From NCBI RefSeq assembly GCF_016863335.1, contig NZ_BOOR01000006.1:1-64000 (forward strand): a stretch of 64,000 nucleotides of DNA. Reading direction: 5' to 3'. The stretch's first letter is position 1. Each line of letters starts with the position of its first letter. The stretch comes from Planotetraspora thailandica. GTDB taxonomy: Bacteria > Actinomycetota > Actinomycetes > Streptosporangiales > Streptosporangiaceae. Positions 57,115 to 64,000 of the stretch are shown here, piece by piece. Both the position numbers and the translations under genes were made by a program. The notes under the pieces are model-generated. The model saw only the letters and a program-made list of their open reading frames with translations, was not told the DNA's origin and did no database searches.

Positions 57115-57625
57115 CCGACGCGTGCCTGCGCGCCTTGGCCTGGTAGTTCTCCGGCGTGCGCGCGAAGGAGGCGCGGTCGGCGTCGGTGAGCTCCCGGAGG
57201 ACCCGCCCGGGCACCCCCGCCACGAGGACCCCGGCCGGGATGTTCGCACCCGGAGTCACCACGGCTCCGGCGGCGACGAGTGACCCCTCGCCGACGACGG
57301 CGCCGCCGAGCACGGTCGCGCCGATGCCGACGAGGGCGCCCGTCCCGATGCGGGCGCCGTGGACCATCGCGCGGTGTCCGAGGCTCACCCGATCTTCGAG
57401 CACCGCCGGCTCGCCCGGATCGGAGTGCAGGCAGCACAGGTCCTGGATGTTGACCTCGTCGCCGACCTCGATCCGTTCGTCGTCGCCGCGCAGGACCGAG
57501 CCGTACCAGACGCTGGAGGCGCGGCCGATCCGCACGCGGCCCACCACGACGGCTCCCGGGGCCACCCAGGCCTCCGGATGGATCTCCGGCATGGCCTCGT
57601 CGTCCAAAGCTGCGATGTACGGCAT
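57095..57625 (-). CDS. Gamma-class carbonic anhydrase-like protein (left-handed beta-helix)
   Basis: 176 residues of hexapeptide repeats (VAPGAVVVGRVRIGRASSVW, GIGATVLGGAVVGEGSLVAA). Three histidines in LCCLHSD and SLGHRAMVHG correspond to the zinc ligands of gamma-carbonic anhydrases, including YrdA/PaaY-like proteins, some of which lack measurable activity. ATG 57625. Convergent with the EEP gene. Confidence 0.9.
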   Translation of the reverse strand: MPYIAALDDEAMPEIHPEAWVAPGAVVVGRVRIGRASSVWYGSVLRGDDERIEVGDEVNIQDLCCLHSDPGEPAVLEDRVSLGHRAMVHGARIGTGALVGIGATVLGGAVVGEGSLVAAGAVVTPGANIPAGVLVAGVPGRVLRELTDADRASFARTPENYQAKARRHASAKELFR

Positions 57626-57785
57626 GCCGTCATGATTCCACGGGGGTTCGCCCAGTCATGGGGCCGGTGTCCTGCAATTTCCGCTGGGAGCTGTGGCGTT
57701 CGGGTTGCGATGTCCGTCGGATAGCAGGAAAGTCGTGTCCTGACGAGCGTTACCGTCTCTAACTTCCGACCCCCAGGGCTTTGTC

Positions 57786-59165
57786 ATGACCAACCAGACC
57801 GAGAACTTCCCCGACCTCATGAGCGACGACTCCTTCGAAGTCGTCATGCGTGGATACAGTCGCCGGCAGGTCCACGACTACATGATCCGCACGCGCAACC
57901 AGATCCGGGACCTGGAGGAACGGCTTGCCCGCACCATAGACCAGGCCGAGCAGAGCCGCATCGAGCTCGCCGAGGCCCGCCGGAAGATGACGGAGTCGCC
58001 GCAGAACCCCGACGAGCTGGGTGAGCGGCTGAGCCAGATTCTCAAGCTTGCGCAGGAGGAGGCGACGGCCAACAAGGAGGCGTCGCAGTCCGAGGCCGCG
58101 CGGGTGCGGGAGAACGCGGGGGCCGAGGCAGAGCGGCTGGTCCTCGCGGCGCGTGAGCAGGCCGAGTCGATCAGGGCCGCCGCGCAGGAGGAGGCGGAGC
58201 GGAGGGTCGCCGACGCCACGGCGTCGGCGGAGCGGTTGTTGTCACAGGCCGGTTCGGACGCGGAGGAGACCCTGGGAACGGCCCGCGCCGAGGCGGAGGA
58301 CACGGTGCGCACGGCCCGCGCAGAAGCCGACAGGCTGCTGACCACCGCGCGGCTGGAGGCCGAAAGGCAGGTGAACGATGCCAACGCCGCGGCGAACGCG
58401 GCCCTGGCCGCCGCCGAGCAGCGGGTCAGCGCGCTCGACGAGCACACCGGCCGCCGGGTCGTCTACCTCACCGACACGCACACGGAGGTCATGCGCCGGC
58501 TCAACGAGATCGGGTCGGTTCTCGGCGACCTGCTCGGCCGTGAGGCGTCCGCGGGACCGCTGATCGACGAGGCGGCCGTGGTGCCGCCGGCGCTCCAACT
58601 CGGCCCGCTCCCTCCGGCGGTGCTCCCCGCGCGCGAGTTCCAGCCGGTGATCCAGGAGGACGTCGCCGACGAGCCCGAGCACGCGAGCGACTCCGACGAG
58701 CACGTGGCCGTCCCACGGCAGGACTATGCCGGGTCTCCCGAGCCTGCCGAGCAGGACGACCTGAACGGCTACGCAGACCTGGACGGCACCGTCCGCGCGA
58801 GTGAGGGCGTGCACGAGGGCGGCCTGTACGACGACGGCACGGGCCGTCCCGTGCACGCGGACCCGTTGGGGTACGGCGGGGGCCACGCGGCAGGGTACGG
58901 CGTGATGCACGAGGACGTCCGCGTGATCATGGATGACCCGGGCCGCGGTGACGTCGCCCCTGCGCAGCCGCCCGTGTTCTCGCCGTTCGGGACGCCCGCG
59001 GACGTGCGCGACGAGGTTGAATTCGAGATCGGCCGGGTGCACCGGCTGCCCGAGCCGCCCGAGATGTTCGGGATGCCCGACTACCCCGAGTCGCCGGAGG
59101 GCCACAGGGGCCAGTTCCCCGGCCAGGGACCTTTTCCCGGTCACGGGCCCTTCCCCGGCCAGTAG
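57786..59165 (+). CDS. DivIVA-like coiled-coil protein
   Basis: 459 residues. The N-terminal segment SFEVVMRGYSRRQVHDYMIR is the membrane-targeting DivIVA motif with the pivotal Arg/Tyr pair. A long Ala/Glu-rich coiled coil (about 50-215) follows, then an acidic, low-complexity C-terminal part ending in FPGQGPFPGH-type repeats. Such proteins build polar or cytoskeletal assemblies in mycelial actinomycetes (DivIVA, Scy and FilP are relatives). ATG 57786. A hairpin follows the gene. Confidence 0.85.
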   Translation: MTNQTENFPDLMSDDSFEVVMRGYSRRQVHDYMIRTRNQIRDLEERLARTIDQAEQSRIELAEARRKMTESPQNPDELGERLSQILKLAQEEATANKEASQSEAARVRENAGAEAERLVLAAREQAESIRAAAQEEAERRVADATASAERLLSQAGSDAEETLGTARAEAEDTVRTARAEADRLLTTARLEAERQVNDANAAANAALAAAEQRVSALDEHTGRRVVYLTDTHTEVMRRLNEIGSVLGDLLGREASAGPLIDEAAVVPPALQLGPLPPAVLPAREFQPVIQEDVADEPEHASDSDEHVAVPRQDYAGSPEPAEQDDLNGYADLDGTVRASEGVHEGGLYDDGTGRPVHADPLGYGGGHAAGYGVMHEDVRVIMDDPGRGDVAPAQPPVFSPFGTPADVRDEVEFEIGRVHRLPEPPEMFGMPDYPESPEGHRGQFPGQGPFPGHGPFPGQ

Positions 59166-59238
59166 AAGACCGAACTGGACCCGTGAGGGCGTCGTTGTCG
59201 ACTGGCACCAGTGACGACGCCCCCACGGGGGAACAGAA

Positions 59239-59277
59239 GCGGAAGCCTCCGCCCCCGATAGGGTCGGAGGCTTCCGC
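59239..59277. terminator. Hairpin between the DivIVA-like gene and a small converging gene
   Basis: GCGGAAGCCTCCG and CGGAGGCTTCCGC are perfect 13-base arms around a 13-base loop. No T tract on either side, but placed between converging genes, as a bidirectional terminator would be. Confidence 0.75.
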
Positions 59278-59279
59278 GC

Positions 59280-59498
59280 TCACGGATCGGCGCCAGTGGC
59301 ACGTTCCTCTTGTTGGCGCAACTGCCGGCGCAGCCCTTCGGGGTCGTCGGCGTCGATGGTCATCGCACATCCGGCTTCCCGCTGGCGCACGGTCAACGGG
59401 TGATGCCGGGTGGCCCACCACCGGCCCGCGTCACTCCGCCAGATCGTCCATTCCGGGAACTCCCGGGCGATCTCAGCGAGGTGTCGGTCAAAGGACAT
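59280..59498 (-). CDS. Small hypothetical protein next to a GntR regulator
   Basis: 72 residues, MSFDRHLAEIAREFPEWTIW then RSDAGRWWATRHHPLTVRQ. ATG 59498 follows the strong site GGGAAGGG. The composition (Trp, Arg, His) and its place 123 bases downstream of the GntR gene on the same strand resemble a small protein family common near GntR regulators in actinomycetes. Role unknown. Confidence 0.7.
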   Translation of the reverse strand: MSFDRHLAEIAREFPEWTIWRSDAGRWWATRHHPLTVRQREAGCAMTIDADDPEGLRRQLRQQEERATGADP

Positions 59499-59621
59499 CC
59501 GTCCACCCTTCCCTCGCCGTGTCGAGTGTGCCCGGTTGTTCTTGACGCCTCACCCCCAAGGTGCGGGAGATCTCTAGAGAAATCAATGATCGGGATGGAC
59601 AGGTCAACCTTGCCCCTTGAC

Positions 59622-60374
59622 CTACGCGTCAAAGTCGTACTGGAGTACATACGACGCGGCGTCGAGGGTCATCTCGTTGAACTCGACGGGTACGCCCCCG
59701 CCGGCGTACGCGATGCGCGCGACGACGATGAGCGGCGTGCCTGGTGGCATGTCGAGCAGGCGCGCCTCGCTCGGTTGCGGCATCCGCGCGCGCACCTCTT
59801 CGGTGAAGTGCACGGGAGAGTAGCCGAGGTCGCCGAGCCGGGCGTAGGCGCCGCCGGGTCCCGTGTCCGGCAGCGTCACCGCGGTACCTTCGACGAGGTC
59901 GGCCGGAAAGTGGGAGACCGCCAACTGCACGGGCCTGCCGTCCACCGAGTAGCGGCGGCGGCGCACCCACACCTCGTCGGAGTCGAGCAGTCGCGCGACC
60001 TGCTCGCTCGCCGGCACGCGCTCGATCCGCACCTCGTCCACGGTGTACGGCCGGCCTCTGGTGTCGGAGTCCCAGATGGCCCGGCCTTGGCCCCATTGTT
60101 CTCGTGAGAGCCGCCGCGAGCCGTGCCGCCGGATCGGGCGGAACAGGCGGACGTAGACCCCGGATCCTCGTCGTGGCACCGCGAGGCCCTCGTTGATGAG
60201 CACGGCCAGCGCCTGCCGTGCCGTCGCCCGCGCGATGCCGTATTCCGCCATGATCGCGTTTTCACCCGGTAGCCGATCCCCATCACGTAAAACGCCCGAA
60301 AGGATCTCATCGCGCAGCCGGTCGGCGATGCGGCGATAGATCGGAGGCTCGTGATGCACCGGGAGCTCCGTCAC
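59622..60374 (-). CDS. GntR-family regulator, HutC/UTRA type
   Basis: 250 residues. N-terminal winged helix (IYRRIADRLRDEILSGVLRD, LPGENAIMAEYGIARATARQ) and a C-terminal UTRA ligand-binding domain (RRRRYSVDGRPVQLAVSHFP, TPLIVVARIAYAGG). Start GTG 60374. Divergent from kynureninase across a 385-base gap; the effector is unknown. Confidence 0.92.
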   Translation of the reverse strand: MTELPVHHEPPIYRRIADRLRDEILSGVLRDGDRLPGENAIMAEYGIARATARQALAVLINEGLAVPRRGSGVYVRLFRPIRRHGSRRLSREQWGQGRAIWDSDTRGRPYTVDEVRIERVPASEQVARLLDSDEVWVRRRRYSVDGRPVQLAVSHFPADLVEGTAVTLPDTGPGGAYARLGDLGYSPVHFTEEVRARMPQPSEARLLDMPPGTPLIVVARIAYAGGGVPVEFNEMTLDAASYVLQYDFDA

Positions 60375-60759
60375 GTTTGATCACCCTCTGTCACCAACGG
60401 GGGATTGGCGTCTACAGAGAACTTGCCCCGTCTTGTCCACGATCGCACAGAGTTTGTGGTAGGTCCCGGGCTTATTTTGAGTGGATCGTGCCCGTGTGGT
60501 GATCTCCGCGAGTTATTGCTGTCCGTAATCGTGCCGTGGTCTGGCCCGGTATTCCACCGTGGTGTCCACTCTGAGTCATTGACGCTGCGGATACGGCCTT
60601 CGCCGGGCTTGGTCCGCCCTCACTGCCCTGCCGGGGATGGGCGGCCCTAAGGACTTACTTAAGTAACCAGGTGGTAAGGGCATCCGGTGGCTTGGGCGAC
60701 CCCATTTGTGACCATTAACGATATTCGGGGACATAATGCAGTGAGCGAAGGAGCGACAC
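60375..60759. other. Divergent regulatory region between gntR and kynU
   Basis: No gene is visible. It should hold both promoters. A perfect 12-base palindrome, TTACTTAAGTAA, lies at 60655-60666, about 94 bases before the kynU start, in an AT-rich patch unlike its surroundings; it could be an operator, though not clearly of the GntR/HutC half-site type. Confidence 0.5.
60655..60666. promoter_or_regulatory. Perfect palindrome upstream of kynU
   Basis: TTACTTAAGTAA, a perfect 12-base palindrome with no centre, typical of operators for MarR-, GntR- or TetR-like dimers. Confidence 0.5.
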
Positions 60760-61995
60760 GTGGCCATTAGCCGAGCGGACTGCCAAGCCCTCGACGATCA
60801 GGACCTCCTCAAGGACTTCCGGGACGAGTTCACGCTCCCGCCGGGGATCGTCTATCTCCTCGGCAACTCCCTCGGCGCCCTCCCCCGCCGCACCGCCGCC
60901 CGCGTCGCGCACGCGGTGGAAAGCGAATGGGGCACGCACCTCGGGGCGAGCTGGAACACCGCCGGCTGGTGGGACCTGCCCCAGACCACGGGAGACCGGA
61001 TCGCGCCGCTCATCGGCGCAGGCCCGGGCGAGGTGGTCGCCGGTGACTCCACCTCGGTGAACATCTTCAAGGCGGTGACCGCCGCGCTGCCCCTCCGCCC
61101 GGGCCGCCGCGTGATCATCTCCGACCTGGACAACTTCCCCACCGACCGCTACGTGGTCGAGGGCGCGGCCGAGGCGCTCGGCGGCTACGAGATCCGTGAC
61201 ATCGGAACCGTGGACGGCACGCTGCGCCTGGGCGACGCGCTCGGCGACGACGTGGCCGTCGTCCTGCTCTCGCAGGTGGACTACCGCACCGCGGAGTTGC
61301 GCGACATCGACGCCGTGACCGCCGAGGTCCACGCCGCCGGTGCGCTCATGATCTGGGACCTGTGCCACAGCGCGGGAGCCGTACCGGTGAACGTCGGCGC
61401 GGCCGACTTCGCGATCGGCTGCACCTACAAGTACCTGAACGGGGGCCCCGGGGCGCCCGCCTACATCTATGTGGCCCCGCGCCACCACGACTCCGCCCGC
61501 AACGTGATCTCCGGGTGGCACGGGCACGCGGCGCCGTTCGACTTCGAACCGCACTACCGGCCCGCGGCCGGGGCACGCCGGTTCGCCTCGGGGAGCCCGC
61601 CTGTGTTGTCCTACACGGCGCTCAACGCGTCGCTCGACATCTGGGAGCGCGTCGACCTGCACGCCCTGCGCGCCAAGAGCGTGGCGCTGACCTCGTTGTT
61701 CATCGACCTCGTCGACGAACTGTGCCCGGGACTGGAGCTGGCGAGCCCGCGCGACCCGGCCCGCAGGGGCAGCCAGGTCAGCTACCGGCACGCCGACGGC
61801 TATCCGGTGGCCCGGGCGCTGGTGGACCGGGGCGTGGTGGGCGACTACCGCGAGCCCGACATCATCAGGTTCGGGTTCGCGCCGTTGTACCTCCGCCATG
61901 TCGACGTGTATGACGCCGCGACGACGCTGGCCGAGGTGATCGGCAAGGACCTGTGGCGCGACGAGCAGTACCAGCGGCGGCTGACCGTCACGTGA
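60760..61995 (+). CDS. kynU: Kynureninase
   Basis: PLP enzyme cleaving kynurenine (or 3-hydroxykynurenine) to anthranilate (or 3-hydroxyanthranilate) and alanine in tryptophan breakdown. Family features: YLLGNSLGALPRRTAARV, ISDLDNFPTDRYV, LLSQVDYRTAEL, WDLCHSAGAVPV, and the PLP lysine in CTYKYLNGGPGAPA. 411 residues. GTG 60760 follows GGAG. Tryptophan dioxygenase and formamidase genes are not adjacent, so the substrate may come from a pathway encoded elsewhere. Confidence 0.93.
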   Translation: MAISRADCQALDDQDLLKDFRDEFTLPPGIVYLLGNSLGALPRRTAARVAHAVESEWGTHLGASWNTAGWWDLPQTTGDRIAPLIGAGPGEVVAGDSTSVNIFKAVTAALPLRPGRRVIISDLDNFPTDRYVVEGAAEALGGYEIRDIGTVDGTLRLGDALGDDVAVVLLSQVDYRTAELRDIDAVTAEVHAAGALMIWDLCHSAGAVPVNVGAADFAIGCTYKYLNGGPGAPAYIYVAPRHHDSARNVISGWHGHAAPFDFEPHYRPAAGARRFASGSPPVLSYTALNASLDIWERVDLHALRAKSVALTSLFIDLVDELCPGLELASPRDPARRGSQVSYRHADGYPVARALVDRGVVGDYREPDIIRFGFAPLYLRHVDVYDAATTLAEVIGKDLWRDEQYQRRLTVT

Positions 61996-62033
61996 GCGAC
62001 GGCCGGTCGCCGCGGGTCACTCCTCGGGCCGGC

Positions 62034-62438
62034 TCAGCGGCGCTTGGCGAGACCGGCCACGATGTCGCCGGCAAGGGCCACGCACTTGTCGCAGATGCGC
62101 CCGCCCTCGCCGTGGACCATGTGGACCCGGGGACCCGGTGGGCGTCTGCAGAACGAGCAGGCGGCGTCGCGCTTCCTGCGCCGATTCGCCAGCTGCCGCT
62201 CGGCGAATGGGGGCGTGAAGCGCTTGCGCGCGGCCTGCTTGGAGAAACCGAAGCGTTCGCCGATGGCGGTCCAGGACGCGCCGGCGTCCCTGGCGTCGCG
62301 CACCGCGATGTCGATGAGGGCGTCGGCGTCTTCGCTGAGCTCGGTGCTGAGCGCGATCGCCGCGGACAGCGTCTCCAGCGGGTCTTCGGGATCGGACGAC
62401 TTCGAACGGGCCTTCGCCAGCAGATCGGGGGGCTCCAT
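62034..62438 (-). CDS. ClpX-type zinc-finger and helix-turn-helix protein
   Basis: 134 residues. An N-terminal helical region with SWTAIGERFGFSKQAARKRF, a helix-turn-helix, is followed by a C4 zinc finger of the ClpX N-domain type (CSFCRRPPGPRVHMVHGEGG, then ICDKCVAL). There is no ATPase. In ClpX this finger dimerises and binds adaptors. ATG 62438 sits three bases after a perfect palindrome (62441-62459), a possible autoregulatory site. The frame is open far upstream, but that part lies antisense to other genes. Confidence 0.8.
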   Translation of the reverse strand: MEPPDLLAKARSKSSDPEDPLETLSAAIALSTELSEDADALIDIAVRDARDAGASWTAIGERFGFSKQAARKRFTPPFAERQLANRRRKRDAACSFCRRPPGPRVHMVHGEGGRICDKCVALAGDIVAGLAKRR

Positions 62439-62440
62439 GC

Positions 62441-62459
62441 GGACAACCTTAGGTTGTCC
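62441..62459. promoter_or_regulatory. Perfect palindrome at the start of the zinc-finger gene
   Basis: GGACAACCTTAGGTTGTCC: nine-base perfect arms around one base, immediately before the start codon at 62438 and in the 90-base gap to the divergent F420 gene. Likely operator, possibly for the encoded HTH protein itself. Confidence 0.65.
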
Positions 62460-62528
62460 CGTAACGATCATCAAGCTGAGCCGATCTTGCCGAAACGTGG
62501 CCCGTACGGCCGGTCGTAGCCTGGTGGT

Positions 62529-62993
62529 GTGAGGATGCCGCAGGACCGGGCCCGCGCCCTGTTCACGAGGGCGCGTGTGGCGAGGCTGGCCACCGCGGCG
62601 GACGCGCAGAGCGGGCCCCGCGTGGTGCCGGTGACCTTCGCGGTCGTGCCCGGCGCGGGCCGCGACACCGTGGTGAGCGTGGTCGACGACAAGCCGAAGA
62701 CGACGATGAACCTGCGCCGCCTGCGTGACATCGCGGCCAATCCGCGGGTCTGCCTCCTCGCCGACCACTACGAGGACGACTGGGAGCGGCTGTGGTGGGC
62801 CAGGGCGGACGGCCTGGCCCGGGTCGTCGACGCGGGTGCCGAACGTGACCTGGCGGTGGAGCGGCTGGCGGAGAAATACCCGCAGTATCGCGCCCGGCTT
62901 CCACGGGGCCCTGCCGTTCTCGTGGAGGTGGCCCGCTGGTCGGGCTGGGCATACGCGGACGATCCTGGAGCGGCGGAAGTTCCGGATATCTGA
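62529..62993 (+). CDS. PPOX-class F420-dependent oxidoreductase (TIGR03668-like)
   Basis: 154-residue split-barrel flavin/deazaflavin oxidoreductase fold. Segments ARVARLATAADAQSGPRVVP, VVSVVDDKPKTTMNLRRLRD and WWARADGLARVVD match the actinobacterial TIGR03668 group (Rv0121c-like). Presence of F420-using enzymes fits an actinomycete. GTG 62529 lies six bases after TAGCCT, consistent with a leaderless transcript. Confidence 0.87.
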   Translation: MRMPQDRARALFTRARVARLATAADAQSGPRVVPVTFAVVPGAGRDTVVSVVDDKPKTTMNLRRLRDIAANPRVCLLADHYEDDWERLWWARADGLARVVDAGAERDLAVERLAEKYPQYRARLPRGPAVLVEVARWSGWAYADDPGAAEVPDI

Positions 62994-63005
62994 GACGCTG
63001 AGCTG

Positions 63006-64000
63006 GTGATTTGGGGTAAACGGCATCACACCTCGGCGGAACAGGCAGAAGAGGTGGCTCAGCCGTACGGCATGCCGCTCCGCCGCCGGGTGCTCGGGGC
63101 GATCGTCGGCGTGACCACGCTCGCTGTGGCGTTGTTCGCCGTGCCTTTCGGGATCTCCATGGCGCGGCTCTATCACGACGACACGGTGGCGGCGCTCGGC
63201 CGCAACGCCACCTGGATCGCCGCCGCCGTGCCCGACGAGGTCATGCACAACGGCGTGCGGACGGTGCCGCTGCCCCAGGGCCTTCCGGCGCAGCTGACCG
63301 TCGGCTTCTTCGCGGGCAGCGGCGCCAGGCTGTCCGGTGAGGGCCCCGCGAACTCGCGGGTGGCGGCGGACGCCCGCGACGGGCACGTCCACGAGGCGAT
63401 CGAGGACGGCTCCCTCGCGGTGGCCGCGCCGTTCCCCACCGACGAGGGGTGGGTCGGCGCAGTGCGGGTCGCCATGCCGTACGACCTGGTCCGTGGCCGG
63501 ATCTACGAGGCGTGGCTGGTCATGACGGGGCTCGCCGTGGTGGTCATCGGGCTGGCGGTCGTCTTCGCGCTGCGCCAGTCGGCGCGGCTGGCCGCGCCAC
63601 TCGAGCATCTGACCAGGTCGGCCCAGGCGCTGGGGTCGGGCGACTTCTCCATCAGAGCCCTGCGCTCCGACGTGCGGGAGGCCAACGCCGCCGGGCTCGC
63701 GCTCGAGGCGACCGCCCGCAGGCTCGGCGACATGCTGGAGCGGGAGCGGGCGTTCAGCGTCGACGTGTCGCACCAGCTCCGCACACAGCTCACCGGCATG
63801 TTGCTGGGACTCGAATCGGCCATGGGCCGCCCGGGAGCCGACCTGACCGAAGCCATCGGCACGGCGGTCGCGCGCGGCGAGCGGCTGCAGACCACGATCG
63901 AAGACCTCGTGCGGCTCACCCGGGGAGCCCCCACGAGCGAGCCGTTCGACGTGCGCGCGCTGATCGAGGAGATCACCGGTGAGCGGCGCGCGGCCTTCGC
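63006..64000 (+). CDS. Two-component sensor histidine kinase (3' end cut by window)
   Basis: 331 residues visible, no stop before the window ends. After a short cytoplasmic start come two membrane helices (about 33-55 and 170-195) flanking a roughly 120-residue extracytoplasmic domain, then a HAMP-like linker (LAAPLEHLTRSAQALGSGDF) and the dimerisation/phosphoacceptor helix FSVDVSHQLRTQLTGM with His256. The ATPase domain lies beyond the edge. GTG 63006 is the likely start, 12 bases after the F420 gene; ATG 63072 is an alternative. Confidence 0.9.
   Translation, partial: MIWGKRHHTSAEQAEEVAQPYGMPLRRRVLGAIVGVTTLAVALFAVPFGISMARLYHDDTVAALGRNATWIAAAVPDEVMHNGVRTVPLPQGLPAQLTVGFFAGSGARLSGEGPANSRVAADARDGHVHEAIEDGSLAVAAPFPTDEGWVGAVRVAMPYDLVRGRIYEAWLVMTGLAVVVIGLAVVFALRQSARLAAPLEHLTRSAQALGSGDFSIRALRSDVREANAAGLALEATARRLGDMLERERAFSVDVSHQLRTQLTGMLLGLESAMGRPGADLTEAIGTAVARGERLQTTIEDLVRLTRGAPTSEPFDVRALIEEITGERRAAF

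Noticed and set aside
62034-63773. 579-residue protein extending the zinc-finger gene upstream
   Set aside because: The extension is antisense to the F420 gene and the sensor kinase and crosses the palindromic promoter; only the last 134 residues resemble a family.

Overview
The window is high-GC chromosomal DNA of a mycelial actinomycete. Lsr2, ClpC, a class I lysyl-tRNA synthetase, two F420-linked families, DUF3180 and frequent GTG/TTG starts all point that way. The mix of genes looks most like the Streptosporangiales (Streptosporangium/Nonomuraea/Microbispora group); that last step is inference. From memory, the left and central parts follow the Mycobacterium tuberculosis order ppa-dacB-DUF2342-tilS-hpt-ftsH-folE-folP-folB-folK-DUF3180-DUF2520-panC-coaX-lysS-lsr2-clpC-mutY-disA-radA, so this is an old, conserved backbone with insertions. 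I see no insertion sequence, prophage, integrase, tRNA or rRNA gene.

Layout. 0.2-6.2 kb: a sigma/anti-sigma fusion, an NlpC/P60 wall hydrolase, pyrophosphatase, a D,D-carboxypeptidase and a zincin-like protein. 6.4-13.6 kb: tilS, hpt, ftsH and the folate operon (folE, folP, an NTF2-like gene, folB, folK, DUF3180). 13.6-18.7 kb: an orphan nuoD, a cysteine desulfurase-like enzyme, a cytochrome P450 and a MidA-like methyltransferase. 18.8-26.2 kb: DUF2520-panC, a fused nadB-nadC gene, coaX and class I lysS. 26.4-34.8 kb: a small HTH gene, an NlpC/P60 gene behind a cyclic-di-AMP riboswitch, an N-acetylglutamate synthase, two RDD membrane proteins, lsr2 and clpC. 35.2-44.5 kb: an EboE-like gene, mutY, radA-disA, merR-trx, two methyltransferases, a TIM-barrel epimerase and a TetR regulator. 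44.7-46.8 kb: a membrane Fe-S reductase. 46.8-64 kb is more accessory: a LysR/serine hydrolase/MBL-fold module, a glycosyltransferase pair, a CsoR-type repressor, a PIG-V-like mannosyltransferase, a gamma-carbonic anhydrase, a DivIVA-like coiled coil, a GntR regulator, kynureninase, a ClpX-type zinc-finger protein, an F420 enzyme and a sensor kinase cut by the window edge.

The most striking unexplained structure is a family of 53-bp units found only between genes, in three arrays (6218-6429, 20648-21069, 36163-36279). Each unit opens with the core GTGATCATGCAGAAGTTCG and carries a second block, GACCTGCG, near position 34; the rest varies. Core-to-core spacing is exactly 53 bp in all three arrays, about five helical turns. 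The middle array consists of two head-to-head halves meeting at an inverted junction. The three arrays together look like a phased protein-binding or structural element that I cannot match to a named family.

Other connections: disA (cyclic-di-AMP synthase) lies about 10 kb from a riboswitch of the class that senses its product, in front of a wall hydrolase. A near-palindromic 16-bp site occurs both in the LysR/serine hydrolase promoter region and upstream of the MBL-fold gene, which suggests a small regulon.
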